Positions 44,556 to 56,846 are shown, numbered from the stretch's first letter. The stretch is 64,000 nt of DNA from Cristatella mucedo (GCA_009760855.2 WPIO01000304.1:1-64000); one strand, 5' to 3'. The notes: generated from the sequence alone by a model not told the origin. Numbers and translations are program-made.

Positions 44556-44715
44556 AAAAAAAAAAAAATTCCTTTCTATAGCTTCCCAAGAGAACTTAAT
44601 CTCTATTCTATGCACTTCACATATGCCTCGGGGCTCAAGCCCACGACCTCAGCTAGACCTTGGTCGGAGCGAGCACCTTCACTGCCGGACCAATCCAGCT
44701 CGATGTATTTGAAAC
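44556..44715 (-). mobile_element. tRNA-derived SINE with L2-A-like tail, unit 1
   Basis: Minus strand, 5' to 3': TCCGGCAGTGAAGGTGCTCG (A-box-like), GTCGTGGGCTTGAGCCC (B-box-like), then ATATGTGAAGTGCATAGAAT, AGAGATTAAGTTCTCTTGG and an A/T-rich end (a 14-15 A run on plus). The second half matches the last ~60 bp of L2-A (TGTAAAGCGCCTAGAAAGAG, ATT(A/G)AGTTCTCTGAGGG). Confidence 0.6.
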
Positions 44716-45189
44716 TCTCTAAGAATACTTGCATTTGATTTCAACCCTTAGCTGTTTTTTGGTTCACCAGAATTGCCGTGGCCTCACATGCGCCCATATT
44801 CTTCTGACATCCATCTGCTGAGACTTTGGTTACTGCACGAATAGCGAGCTTAAGCTAACGCTTCCCGTGGTTCAGATGCAGTAACGCCGTAGCAGCGGCT
44901 TGCAGCGACCTCATAAGTGCGAACGTGCTTTTTCAATATGCTTGATGAGGATATTCTGCGGAAGATTGATTCGTTGGTTCAAAGTGATCGAAACCTGATA
45001 GATTGACAGATTATGAGATAAAAACACATACCATACGTCATTAATTCATACTGATAGAGGTCACGCTCGATTGTTTGAAAGAATACCCTCCACACCGACG
45101 CTGGTAGCAATATGAGTTGGTTGCGTGTCGCCAAAGCCAAGAACGACCGGTGCATGCCAAGAGTATTTTCACCATATCTCTTGTTTTTT

Positions 45190-45463
45190 TTAAATGATAA
45201 CATAATCCTTCCCAAAGAGGTAATTTAAGCTCGCATGATTAGCTTTCACATCTATATACTGAAAACTCACTCGAATTGACATTCGATTAATCGGATTGGG
45301 CTGCGAACAAAAAGACAACAAAACTTGTGCATCGTCAAACCAATGCATGAAGGAGCTCCAGAAAATCAATACCCACGGGCTTGTGCCATGCTCGTTATCA
45401 AGATTCCAAAAGTTAATAAGTACATTACTTAGCATGTGTAAGCCTTCTTTTTGCTTTAGTATG
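45190..45463 (-). CDS. Conserved frame B, unit 1 (CUB-like second half?)
   Basis: After a ...CTCAG acceptor-like site the minus frame reads LKQKEGLHMLSNVLINFWNL, WVLIFWSSFMHWFDDAQVLL, SFCSQPNPINRMSIRVSFQY and IDVKANHASLNYL to a stop at 45190. The stretch LLSFCSQPNPINRMSIRVSF resembles the later part of CUB domains (LL..FCG...P...S..L.V.F). The 81-residue protein is identical in all three units. A GTGAGT donor after MSIR would end the exon earlier. The CUB reading is tentative because the partner cysteine is not seen. A plus-strand exon cannot be excluded: GTAAGC follows CATGT at 45435. Confidence 0.4.
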
Positions 45464-45939
45464 CTGAGTTAAACGCGATATCGATTTTCCTTTTCATAAT
45501 ATGTTTTTTGGATATACTCAATCCTGATGATGGCATCTGATTCTCTCGCTGCGAGTTTAAAATTCCGATTGTAGCGACGTATTCATTCGAGGGCAATAGA
45601 AATGAATGTGTAGTATTTTTATTTTAATGAATATACAATCATTAGGTATTGGAGGAATTCTATCTTGATATTTTGACACCCAGATTTAGACGATCTGTCA
45701 TCCTTTCGTGGATGCCTGCCAGGCAGACATTCTCCCTGGTCATCTGCTGAATTACTTCTGATAATGATATTAAAAGGAAAATATTCTAAAATTCTTTGAG
45801 CAGGCATGTGGCAAGTTCAGGTGTTGGGACCGGAATCCGTACTTCCGTTTGGGCCACCAAAAAGAGCCAGTAACCAGTAGGTCCTACCTGGTGTTGACAG
45901 TGGTCTCCCAGTTGGTAATTAAATCAAAGTAATACACAC

Positions 45940-46144
45940 AGGCTCCTTTTTAGATGAATAAGCTGCAACTGGTCTCTTTCAATCAACGGCCACAGAGAGA
46001 AACTCGCACACTCGTCGAGCGAAGTTGGCGTGTCTTCTTCCTTTCCATACATTTCCGATGAATATCCAGAGGATGCTGGTATGCTGATATTCAATCTGCT
46101 TGTCTTATCTATCACCATACTGGTGACAGGTCCTTCTCCACATG
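45940..46144 (-). CDS. Exon-like frame A, unit 1 (CUB-like first half?)
   Basis: Minus strand: acceptor CCCTTACCTACAG, then CA TGT GGA (phase 1), giving ACGEGPVTSMVIDKTSRLNI, SIPASSGYSSEMYGKEEDTP, TSLDECASFSLWPLIERDQL and QLIHLKRSL. A phase-2 exit at CCT|GTGTGT would fit the phase-2 entry of frame B. A starting CG, a second Cys before F.L and the Q.QLIHL strand recall the first half of a CUB domain, with a long insertion. The frame and the 205-bp length are kept in all three units despite several substitutions. The donor is not a strong one. Confidence 0.4.
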
Positions 46145-46156
46145 CTGTAGGTAAGG

Positions 46157-46765
46157 GTTTGTCTGTCGTGAGCGTCGCAGATTGCCTCATTACTCCAGTT
46201 CTCGCCGACCTGCACTGGCTACCAGACAAGCAACGGATTGACTTCAAGGTTTAGTCGCTCACTTTTAGGTCCCTTCATTCTATTGCTCCAGCATATCTCT
46301 CAGATATACTACCGCATCAGGCCAAGCATCGTACCACCCGCTTTTCGGAATCCAACAGTCAACAAATACCTCTTCCAACCTTAAATCCTTCGGAGACCGT
46401 GCATTTAGTTCGTATGCTCCCAAAGCCTGGAACTCCCTCCCGACCTGCGTCAGAACATCCCCTGACCTGACCACATGTAATAGGAACCTAAAAACACACC
46501 TATTTAGGACAGCATTTAGTGGGTCCCTGCGATTCGTCCTTGATGTGCTTATGCGTGCTGACACTATGCATGCTGCCACTAACCACATTTGCATGCTGAC
46601 CCTGTGCATGTCACCCGTAACCATGTCATTCATTTTGTTTGTTTTTCAAGCACGATTTTACTTACCATTAAATTGCATTTCACTTTGAAGCGAATGTAAA
46701 GCGCCTAGAAAGAGATTAAGTTCTCTGAGGGTGCTTTATCGAGTGCATTATTATTATTATTGTTA
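46157..46765 (+). mobile_element. L2-A LINE 3' end, unit 1
   Basis: From GTCTGTCGTGAGCGTCGCAG through VLADLHWLPDKQRIDFKV, the standard 3' UTR, AAAGCGCCTAGAAAGAG...GGGTGCTTT and (ATT)n. It begins about 12 bp from the frame A acceptor, so antisense L2 supplies the sequence where that exon's branch point would lie. Confidence 0.85.
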
Positions 46766-48077
46766 TTAATTAAAAAATTCGCCCAGTCAGCACATCTTCA
46801 GCTGAATTTGCACAAAATCTAGGCTTGATGTTCCAAAGTGACCATTCAGTTGACTATCATGTCAGATTCCCAGTCAAGTGTTCTCTCTTTCAGCTGCATA
46901 CGATGGCTACAATTGGGTTCGTTTAGACAACGACGCCACAGCTAAATTAGTCCATTCACTTGTGACATCTATTACCGACTTCTGAAATTCACTGCTTGCT
47001 GGTCTACTGGCCTCTGCAATCACGCGCTTGCAGCGGGTGCAAAATTCCGCAGCTAGGCTTGTGTCATGATCAGTTGCCAGGTAACACCACTTTTCGCCGA
47101 CCTACACTGTCTCCTAGTCAAGCAAAGCATCGAATTCAAGGTTTTATCACTCTGCAGTAGGTCCTGTCGCTCTTTGGCTCTAGCCTAGCTTTTAGATCTA
47201 CTCCCACATCAGGCTCAACATCGTACCATCCGATTTTCGTAATCTAATCATATACGTAAGGCTCTTAGGAATCTTAAATCTTGTTGTGACTGGGCTCTTT
47301 GAGCGGTGTCACGGCAAACTTTGGCATGACTAAATTACAAAATAAAAAATACGCATCTATCGATTACAGCGTTTAGAGGGTCCCTGTGATTCGTCTTTTG
47401 TGTGCTCATGCATGATTAAACTGTGCATACTGCCACAAACAATACTTGCATGCTTATCGTGTGCATGTCACAAAAATTCATCTTACGCTTGTTATTAGTG
47501 AGCACGCTATCTTTAAAATACCGACCGTGCTACCTTTGCAGCAAGCGTAAACTGTCTAGAAAGAGATTAAGCTCTCCCATGGCGCTGTCTAAATTTATTA
47601 CCTTTACCACTAAAATTATGATTATAACGCACCAAAGTGATGTTCCTCATGTTATAAAGTAAAGCAATATTCGACATGCTAAAATAGCCTGAGAGCCAAC
47701 AAGGTAAATGAGAAAATTTCAAAAGTAATCTATAGATATTTATTTGGCTTTTATCAGTTCTAAAATCTGGTATAGGAGCTATGGCGAAACTTCTCAGTCA
47801 CACTTGCAAAGTGGACTAACGGACACATTTTTGAATCAACTGATAACAATTAAGAAGTACGTCTTACGAAAACATTTCTTGTTTTGAATACTTGATTGAT
47901 AATTTGTTTTTAAATAACCAGGTAGTCTTAGCATTTGTACCGAGATGAAATTTAAGAAACAGTTGGTAAATCAACAAGCCTGATACCCACATAGAACAAG
48001 AAAGCTTAGCTGATTTAAAAGCTCGTTTTATTAAGCAGCAGAATGGTCTGAATGGTTCTGACCACTGCTTGCACTGG

Positions 48078-48177
48078 GTAAGAACGGATCGCTAACCATA
48101 CGACTTGAACCTATGACACGAGTCGTGAAAAGAGAGAACGCTACTCTCTCTGGGGCGGAGACCCCGTGGTCGACTGC
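48078..48177 (-). other. tRNA-like sequence, unit 2
   Basis: Same A-box-like and B-box-like elements as unit 1 (GGTTCAAGTC within a short stem-loop); only about one base differs across the 100-bp core. Confidence 0.4.
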
Positions 48178-50486
48178 AGAACTGTCAGCAAAATTAAGCT
48201 TATCAATTTCATCACGATGATAGCAAGTACTTTAGTGACTCTATGCAGTGAAATACCTTACCCTTCTAACTAAGCTAACCTTCTGACTAAGCTAAATGTT
48301 TAGCAATAATTATCGCTGGAGCGTTCAGCAGAAGTAAATACTCAGTTCTATCAAACTGTAAATGTTTGTGCTCCATTCCACTGAGTACCAAACAAACTCA
48401 TCTTATACAGTTTATTCTCGAACGGCTTTTTCGCATTTTGCATAGCGCCAATAGAATTCTCTCCTATCTCCCATATTTCAGAATGAATGAGTCATCATTC
48501 CGTCTCATTTAAATAGTATTTTTGAAAAGAGAAACTCATAAGTACTTATTTAGCGTTGTAGAACACTAATGTGTGAAAGCTCAACCATATTCTTTCAATG
48601 CCAATTCGCTAGTTAAGCAATAAGATGGTTGTCATTTATAACCAATACTGTTCATACGTATTCTCACGTTACATCTCTCACTCCTATCATTTATCTTTGC
48701 CTTTAACGCATTTAAAATCAGTTGAAGACTGTGCCTCCAGGTAAGAAATTATTGAACTCTCTTTCTTACTAGCTACATCATCCATGATTCCATTTTAATT
48801 GATATGAATTAAAACAATTTTTCTTAGTAGTTACTGGCCAAGTAACTACCAGAGTTTAGACTCTGAATTTTAGTATAACTAATTACTTATTATGCTTTAC
48901 CAGAATTGCAAACATTTCTAAAAAGGATTGGCTCTCCCTAAGCGCTTAAATTATTGTTGCTGTTAACGTTATGAGCAGAATTATTTTACCATGCTATCCT
49001 TGTCAGCCATTATATCTAAAAAATGAAGAGTAATTGTTCACTTGTGATCAAATTTAATTCCAAAATATCTAAATCCTAGGAAAAGATAACTTATTGCGAG
49101 AAAGGTGAAGGTGGAACGAGGCACGAACGGAAACTGAGGTTTTTGGTGAACGCTAACATAAAGTCATGGGCTGCGAGAAAATAAAGTGCAAAAAGTCTAC
49201 GCATGGACTTTTAGAGGTGAAAGTAACAATGAAAAGATAATAGTTTAGGTCCCACAGAGAAATGATTCTCTTTAACGGCACTTCATCAATTAAATTGAAA
49301 AATCACGAATTAAGTTAGGAAATAATTCTGAGCTTTCGGAACGTTAAAATAACGTCGTGGTGTACACAGTTTTTAATGTGGGTTTGTGATGCAGCTAAAC
49401 GGCATAAGTCATGGGAGAAGATTATATTACACCTATCTTGCATGGGAAGCAATTCATATACGTAGGTCGGAGCGAGAGGTTGTGAGAAACCTAGAAGTCA
49501 GTGGCAAAATCCTAATATCATTATGTTTCTTGGCACGGAGCTAGTGTTGGTCGGTGAGAAGTAGTTTAATGAGGTTATCGCGAAGTTCACAACACGCGAG
49601 CCTATCTGCGGACCTTTGCTTTAACGGTACGCGCCTTATTGCATAGGCCGAGACATGTGTGAGCCTCGAGGTGCAGTAGTCAAGACGCAACTTCACAAAT
49701 TCATTTAGCAACTCTACTTTTCTAGCTAGCCCTTTATAAGAACACCATAATGTTTGCAATTTTGTGAAGCTGAGAGTAAGCATTTTAACGCACTTGCAAC
49801 AATAATTGATTTTGTAACGACGTTCTAATCTCGAGCCAAAAATCCTTTCCATAAGAACGGTGAAAAAAAGGTGGTTTAATTTATTTGACCTAAAGACGAG
49901 TCTTCTAAGTAACCAGAAACATTAACACACATTTTAATGACTTTGTATACTAATGTATCTAATCATAGTTTGAGAGCATATGTGTTAGAGTATGAGTGAC
50001 TGGCGAGTACAAAGAAAACTTTGAAAGCCGTTGCGAGCTTGATGGTGAAGAAATATTTCAGGAAAATATGACACCAATGAATCACTGATAACAGTTTTTT
50101 AAGCAGTTTCAAAGCATTCACGAGTTCCGATGAAAGTATAATAGTAGTTTTAAAACACTGCCCACGAATTGCAGGCCAACTGCAGCAGCTGCAATGTGGC
50201 TCTGTGTTAAAATGCAAGCACGACGATTACGGCAATTTGCGTGATGCCAGCTTTGTTGTCGAATGGCCTTTAGGCCGACATTAACCTAAGTCTTTATCGG
50301 TGTTGCGGTGCATGGGAATTCGCACACGCTATTATTTGGAAGAGCTCTGAATAGGTAACGCTGAAGCAATCAATGTTTCCGCTACCAATTTAAGTTCATT
50401 GTGCTCGAGTGAGCGGCAGCGAAGCATCCTTCGAACGGCAGCCGAGTGAGATATCAAATGAGGTGGTTTTTTGAGTCCATACTTAC

Positions 50487-50539
50487 CACGGTCTTCCTCA
50501 TTACGTCCTAAAAAACGAGCAGAATGTTTTACGAGTCCC
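50487..50539 (-). CDS. Exon-like segment C, unit 2
   Basis: 53 bp between the CTTGTTCAG acceptor and a GTAAGTATGG donor; reads GLVKHSARFLGRNEEDR in phase 2 to phase 1. The donor is stronger than in unit 1. Confidence 0.3.
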
Positions 50540-50935
50540 CTGAACAAGCAAAAAAGAATGCTTAAACGTATAATAGCTTGCAAAAATTGCAAAACTACGT
50601 ACATTCAGAAAATCAAATCTGCGTCTATGCAAATCGGCTCGCACAGTAGTAAGACTCTCGCAGAGTAGCACTAGCTGACTGGCTTTTATCGCGCGGTGCC
50701 GATGGGCAAGCATAAAAACATTCCTGAATTTGTTTATTCACGTGATACTGTGCTCATGCCAGGTGATAGAGAAGAGAAACGCATAGAAACCAACTTTTAT
50801 CAATTTTGGAAGGTAAATATGCACGTGAACTGCATCCTAATTTCCAAGTATTTAATTGCCGTTATTAGACCAATACTCTGCGAAAGCCGGCACTTTGAAG
50901 GAACAGGGAGATTCAGGTCCATCTAGAATGTTATT

Positions 50936-51095
50936 AAAAAAATAAATATAATTCCTTTCTATAGAGTCCCAACAGAACTTAATCTCTATTCTAAGCACTT
51001 CACATATGCCTCGGGGCTCGAGCCCACGACCTCAGTTGGACCTTGGTCGGAGCAAGCACCTTCACTGCTGGACCAATCCAGCTCGGCGTATTCGG
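50936..51095 (-). mobile_element. tRNA-derived SINE with L2-A-like tail, unit 2
   Basis: As in unit 1, with a perfect GGGCTCGAGCCC palindrome in the B-box region and an AAT-rich end. Confidence 0.6.
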
Positions 51096-51572
51096 AACTC
51101 TCTAAGAATACTAGCATTTGATTTCAATCCTTAGCTGATTTTTGGTTCACCAGAATGGCCGTGGCCTCACATGCACCCCTATTCTTCTGACATCCATTCG
51201 CTGAGACTTTGGTTACTGCACGATTAGCGAGCTTAAGCTAACGCTTCCCGTGGTTCAGATGCAGTAATGCCGTAGCAGCGGTTTGCAGCAACGTCATAAC
51301 CGCGAACGTGCTTTTTCAATTTTTTTGATGAGGATTTTCTGCGGAAGATTGATTCGTTGGTTCAAAGTGATCAAAACCTGATAAATTGACAGATTATGAG
51401 ATACAAAAACATACCATACGTCATTAATTCTTACAGATAAAGCTCAAGCTCGATTGTTTGAAAGAATACCCTCCTAACCGACTCTGGTAGCATTATGAGT
51501 TGGTCGCGTGTCGCCAAAGCCAAGAGCGACCGGTGCATGCCAAGAGTATTTTCACCATAGCTCTTGTTTTTT

Positions 51573-51846
51573 TTAAATGATAACATAATCCTTCCCAAAG
51601 AGGTAATTTAAGCTCGCATGATTAGCTTTCACATCTATATACTGAAAACTCACTCGAATTGACATTCGATTAATCGGATTGGGCTGCGAACAAAAAGACA
51701 ACAAAACTTGTGCATCGTCAAACCAATGCATGAAGGAGCTCCAGAAAATCAATACCCACGGGCTTGTGCCATGCTCGTTATCAAGATTCCAAAAGTTAAT
51801 AAGTACATTACTTAGCATGTGTAAGCCTTCTTTTTGCTTTAGCTTG
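51573..51846 (-). CDS. Conserved frame B, unit 2
   Basis: The 81-residue sequence from MLSNVLINFWN to the stop is the same as in units 1 and 3. Only the first codon after the acceptor differs (AAG here, ATA in unit 1, ATG in unit 3). The nucleotide sequence of the 280-bp core is also unchanged by eye. Confidence 0.4.
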
Positions 51847-52322
51847 CTGAGCCAAACGCGATATCGATTTTCCTTTTCATAATATGTCTTTTGGATATAC
51901 TCAATGGTGATGATGGCATCTGATTCTCTCGCTGCGAGTTTAAAATTCCGATTGTAGCGACGTATTCATTCGAGGGCAATAGAAATGAATGTTTAGTATT
52001 TTTATTTTAATGAATATACAAGCATTAGGTATTGGAGGAATTCTATCTTGATATTTTGACACCCAGATTTAGCCGATCTGTCATCCTTTCGTGGACGCCT
52101 GCCAGGCAGAAATTCTCCCTGGTCATCTGCTGAATTACTTCTGATATTATTATTAAAAGGAAAATATTCTAAAATTCTTTGAGCAGGCTTGTGGCTAGTT
52201 CAGGTGTTGGGACCGGAATCCGTACTTCCGTTTGGGCCACCAAAAAGAGCCAGTAACCAGTAGGTCCTACCTGGTGTTGACAGTGGTCTCCCAGTTGGTA
52301 ATTAAATCAAAGTAATACACAC

Positions 52323-52527
52323 AGGCTCCTTTCGAGCTGAATAAGCTGCAACTGGTCTCTTTCAATCAACTGCCACAGAGAGAAACTCGCACACTGGTCC
52401 AGCGAAGTTGGCGTGTCTTCTTCCTTTCCATACATTTCCGATGAATATCCAGAGGATGCTGGTATGCTGATATTCAATCTGCTTGTCTTAACTATCACCA
52501 TACTGGTGACAGGTCCTTCTCCACATG
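52323..52527 (-). CDS. Exon-like frame A, unit 2
   Basis: 205 bp, same phases and splice-like ends as unit 1. Amino-acid differences from unit 1 include D to V (MVIVKTS), E to Q (LDQCAS), P to Q (LWQLIERD), H to Q and K to E (LIQLERSL). The frame remains open. Confidence 0.4.
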
Positions 52528-52539
52528 CTGTAGGTAAGG

Positions 52540-53175
52540 GTTTGTCTGTCGTGAGCGTCGCAGTTGCCACATTACTCCACTTCTCGCCGACCTGCACTGG
52601 CTACCAGTCAAGCAACGGATTGACTTCAAGGTTTAGTCGCTCACTTTTAGGTCCCTTCATTCTATTGCTCCAGCATATCTCTCAGATATACTACCGCATC
52701 AGGCCAAGCATCGTACCACCCGCTTTTCGGAATCCAACAGTCAACAAATACCTCTTCCAACCTTAAATCCTTCGGAGACCGTGCATTTAGTTCGTATGCT
52801 CCCAAAGCCTGGAACTCCCTCCCGACCTGCGTCAGAACATCCCCTGACCTGACCACATGTAATAGGAACCTAAAAACACACCTATTTAGGACAGCATTTA
52901 GTGGGTCCCTGCGATTCGTCCTTGATGTGCTTATGCGTGCTGACACTATGCATGCTGCCACTAACCACATTTGCATGCTGACCCTGTGCATGTCACCCGT
53001 AACCATGTCATTCATTTTGTTTGTTTTTCAAGCACGATTTTACTTACCATTAAATTGCATTTCACTTTGAAGCGAATGTAAAGCGCCTAGAAAGAGATTA
53101 AGTTCCCTGAGGGTGCTTTATCGAGTGCATTATTATTATTATTTCTAATATTATTATTATTATTATTATAAATTC
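52540..53175 (+). mobile_element. L2-A LINE 3' end, unit 2
   Basis: Same insertion point beside frame A as in unit 1, so it predates the duplication. The tail has ~10 ATT units interrupted once. Confidence 0.85.
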
Positions 53176-54473
53176 GGTCCAGTCAGCATATCTTCAGCTG
53201 AATTTGCACAAAATCTAGGCTTTATGTTCCAAAGTGACCATTCAGTTGACTATCACGTCAGATTCCCAGTCAAGTGTTCTCTCTTTCAGCTGCATACGAT
53301 GGCTACAATTGGGTTTGTTTAGACAACGACGCCACAGCTAAATTAGTCCATTCACTTGTGACATCCATTACCGACTTCTGAAATTCACTGCTTGCTGGTC
53401 TACTGGCCTCTGCAATCACGCGCTTGCAGCGGGTGCAAAATTCCGCAGCTAGGCTTGTGTCATGATCAGTTGCCAGGTAACACCACTTTTCGCCGACCTA
53501 CACTGTCTCCTAGTCAAGCAAAGCATCGACTTCAAGGTTTTATCACTCTGCAGTAGGTCCTGTCGCTCTTTGGCTCTAGCCTAGCTTTTAGATCTACTCC
53601 CACATCAGGCTCAGCATCAGTACCATCCGATTTTCGTTATCTAATCATATACGTAAGCCTGTTACGTATTAAAAATCCTGTTGTGACTGGGCTTTTTGTC
53701 CGGTGTCACGGGAAACTTTGGCATGACTAAATTACAAAATAAAAAATACCCATCCATCTATTACAGCGTTTAGAGGGTCCCGGTGATTTGTCTTTTGTGT
53801 GCTCATGCATGATTAAACTGTGCATACTGCCACAAACAATACTTGCATGCTTATCGTGTGCATGTCACCTCAATTCATATTACGCTTGTTATTAGTGAGC
53901 ACGCTATCATTAAAATGCCGACCGTGCTACCCTTGCAGCAAATGTAAACTGTCTAGAAAGAGATTAAGCTCTCCCATGGCGCCGTCTAAATGTATTGTCT
54001 TTACCACTAAAATTATGATTATAACGCACCAAAGTTATGTTCCTCATATTACAAAGTAAAGCAATACTCGACATGCTAAAATAGCCTGAGAGCCAACAAG
54101 GTAAATGAGAAAATTTCAAAAGTAATCTATAGATATTTATTTGGCTTTATCAGTTCTACAATCTGGCTTAGGAGCTATGGCGAAACCTCTCAGTCACACT
54201 TGCAAAGTGGACTAACGGACACAGTTTTGAATCAACTGATACAAATTGAGAAGTACGTCTTAAAAAACATTTCTGGCTTTGAATACTTGATTGATAATTT
54301 GTTTTTAAATAACCAGCTAGTCTTAGCATTTGTACCGTGATGAAATTTAAGAAACAGTTGGTAAATCAACAAGCCTGATACCCACATAGAACAAAAAAGC
54401 TTAGCTGATTTAAAAGCTCGTTTTATTAAGCAGCAGAATGGTCTGAATGGTTCTGAGCACTGCTTGCACTGGG

Positions 54474-54573
54474 TTAGAACGGATCGCTAACCATACGACT
54501 TGAACCTATGACACGAGTCGTGAAAAGAGAGAACGCTACCCTCTCTGGGGCGGAGACCCCGTGGTCGACTGCA
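54474..54573 (-). other. tRNA-like sequence, unit 3
   Basis: Same A-box-like and B-box-like elements; almost unchanged from units 1 and 2. Confidence 0.4.
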
Positions 54574-56846
54574 GAACTGTCAGCAAAATTAAGCTTATCA
54601 ATTTCATCACGATGATAGCAAGTACTTTAGTGACTCTATGCAGTGAAATACCTTACCCTTCTAACTAAGGTGACCTTTCGACTAACGTAAATTTTTAGCA
54701 GTTGTTATCGCTGGAGCGTTCAGCAGAAATAAAAAACAAACTTTGTTCTATCAAACTGTAAATGTTTGTGCTCCATTCCATTGAGTAGCAAACAAACTCA
54801 TCTTATACAGTTTATTCTCAAACGGCTTTTTCGCAGTTTGCATAGCGCCAATAAAATTCTCTCCAAACCGCTATATTTCAGAATGAATGAGTCATCATTC
54901 CGTCTCATTTAACTAGTAATTTTGAAAAGAGAAACTCACAAGTACTTATTTAGCGTTGTAGAACACTAACGTGTGAAAGCTCAACCATGTTCTTTCAATG
55001 CCAATTCGCTAGTCAAGCAACAAGATGGTTGTCATTTATAACCAATACTGTTCATACGTATTCTCACGTTACATCTCTCACTCCTATCATTTATCTTTGC
55101 CTTTAACGCATTTAAAATCAGTTGAAGACTGTGCCTCCAGGTAAGAAATTAGTGCACTCTCTTTCTTACTAGCTACATCATCCATGATTCCATTTTAATT
55201 GATATGAATTAAAACAATTTTTCTTAGCAGTTACTGGCCCAATAACTACCAGAGTTTAGATTCTGAATTTTAGTATAACTAATTAGTTATTATGCTTTAA
55301 CAGAATTGCAAACATTTCTAAAAAGGATTGGCTCTCCCTAAGCGCTTAAATTATTGTTGCTGTTAAAGTTATTAGGAGAACTATTTTACCATGCTATCCT
55401 TGTCAGCCATTATATCTAAAAAATGAAGAGTAATTGTTCACTTGTGATCCAACTTAATTCAAAAATATCTAAATCCTACGAGAAGATAACTTATTGCGAG
55501 AAAGGTGAAGGTGGAAAGAGGCGCGAACGAACACTGAGGCTATTGGTGAACGCTAACATAAAGTCATGGGCTGCGAGAAAATAAAGTGCAAAAAGTATAC
55601 GCATGGACTTTTAGAGGTGAAAGTAACGGTGAAAAGATAATAGTTAAGGTCCCACAGAGAAATGATTCTCTTTAACGGCACTTCATCAATTAAATTGAAA
55701 AATCACGAATTAAGTTAGGAAATAATTCTGAGCTTTCGGAACGTTAAAATAAAGTCGTGGTGTACACAGTTTTTAATGTGGGTTTGTGATGCAGCTAAAC
55801 GGCATAAGTCACGGGAGAAGATTATATTACACCTATTTTGCTTGGGAAGCAATTCATATACGTAGGTCGGAGCGAGAGGTTGTGAGAAACCTAGAAGTCA
55901 GTGGCAAAGACTTAATATCATTAAATTGCTTGGTAGGGAGCTAGTGTTGGTCGGTGAGAAGTAGTTTAATGGGGTTATCGCTAAGTTCACAAAACGTGAG
56001 CCTATCTATCTGCAGACCTTTGCTTTAACGGTACGCGCCTTATTGCATAGGCCGAGACATGTGTGAGCATCGAGGTGCAGTAGTCAAGACGCAACTTCAC
56101 AAATTCATTGACCAACCCTACTTTTCTAGCTAGCCCTTTATAAGAAGCCCAAATGTTTGATATTTTGTAAAGCTGAGAGTAAGCACTTTAACGCACTTGC
56201 AACAATAATTTAACCTGTAACGACATTATAATCCCGAGCCAAAAATCCTTACCATCACAACAGTCAAAAAAGTAACCAGAAAAATTAACACAAATTTTAA
56301 TGACTTGGTACTATAATGTATCTAATCATACTTTGAGAACATATGTGTATGAGTGACTGGCGAGTACAAAGAAAGCTTTAAAAGCCGTTGCGAGCTTAAC
56401 GGTGAAGAAATATTTCAGGAACATACAAGACACCAATGAATCACTGATAACAATTTTTTTAAGCTTTTTCAAAGCATTCACGAGTTCCGATGAAAGTATA
56501 ATAGTAGTTTTAAAACACTGCCCCCGAATTGCAGGCCAACTGCAGCAGCGGCAATGTGGCTCTGTGTTAAAATGCAAGCAAGACGATTACGGCAATTCGC
56601 GTGATGCCAGCTTTGTTCTCGAATGGCCTTTAGGCTGACATTAACCCAAGTCTTTATCAGCGTTGCGGTGCATGGGAATTCGCACACGTTATTATCTCGA
56701 AGAGCTCTGAATAGGTAACGCTGAAGCAATCAAGGTTTACGTTAACAATTTAAGTTCATTATGCTCGAGAGAGCGGCAACGAAGCAGCCTTCGAGCGGCA
56801 GCCGAGTGGGATATCAATTGAGCTGCTTTTTTGAGTCCATACTTAC

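Larger units (their letters stand above)
40041..46839. repeat. 6.4-kb tandem unit, copy 1 (with 424-bp insertion)
   Basis: Boundaries are set at GACCATTCAGTTGAC, present at 40041, 46840 and 53236. Order inside: decayed plus-strand L2-A (to ~41215), tRNA-like sequence (41701-41800), minus-strand L2-A relic (42880-43490), an exon-like segment C (44104-44156), a tRNA-SINE with L2-A-like tail (44556-44715), frame B (45190-45463), frame A (45940-46144) and a plus-strand L2-A (46157-46765). Without the L2-B insertion it is ~6.37 kb, about the same as copies 2 and 3. Identity by eye is about 94-95% on the left and clearly higher from 45.18 kb on. Confidence 0.9.
46840..53235. repeat. 6.4-kb tandem unit, copy 2
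   Basis: Same order as copy 1 without the L2-B insertion: L2-A relic (46840-47590), tRNA-like sequence, minus L2-A relic (49260-49870, with an open frame LRLDYCTSRLTHVSAYAIRR), segment C, SINE, frames B and A, and plus L2-A (52540-53175) with a longer ATT tail. Unit length is 6,396 bp. Confidence 0.9.

Noticed and set aside
44979-45215. 78-codon minus frame next to frame B (units 1 and 3)
   Set aside because: Unit 2 has an in-frame TAA before the GTATGT donor-like site, so coding capacity is not kept.
46280-46633. 117-codon minus-strand frame repeated at 52662 and 59023
   Set aside because: It is antisense to the L2-A C-terminus and 3' UTR in each unit; the same antisense frame appears at 32760-32957, so it follows from the repeat, not from a gene.
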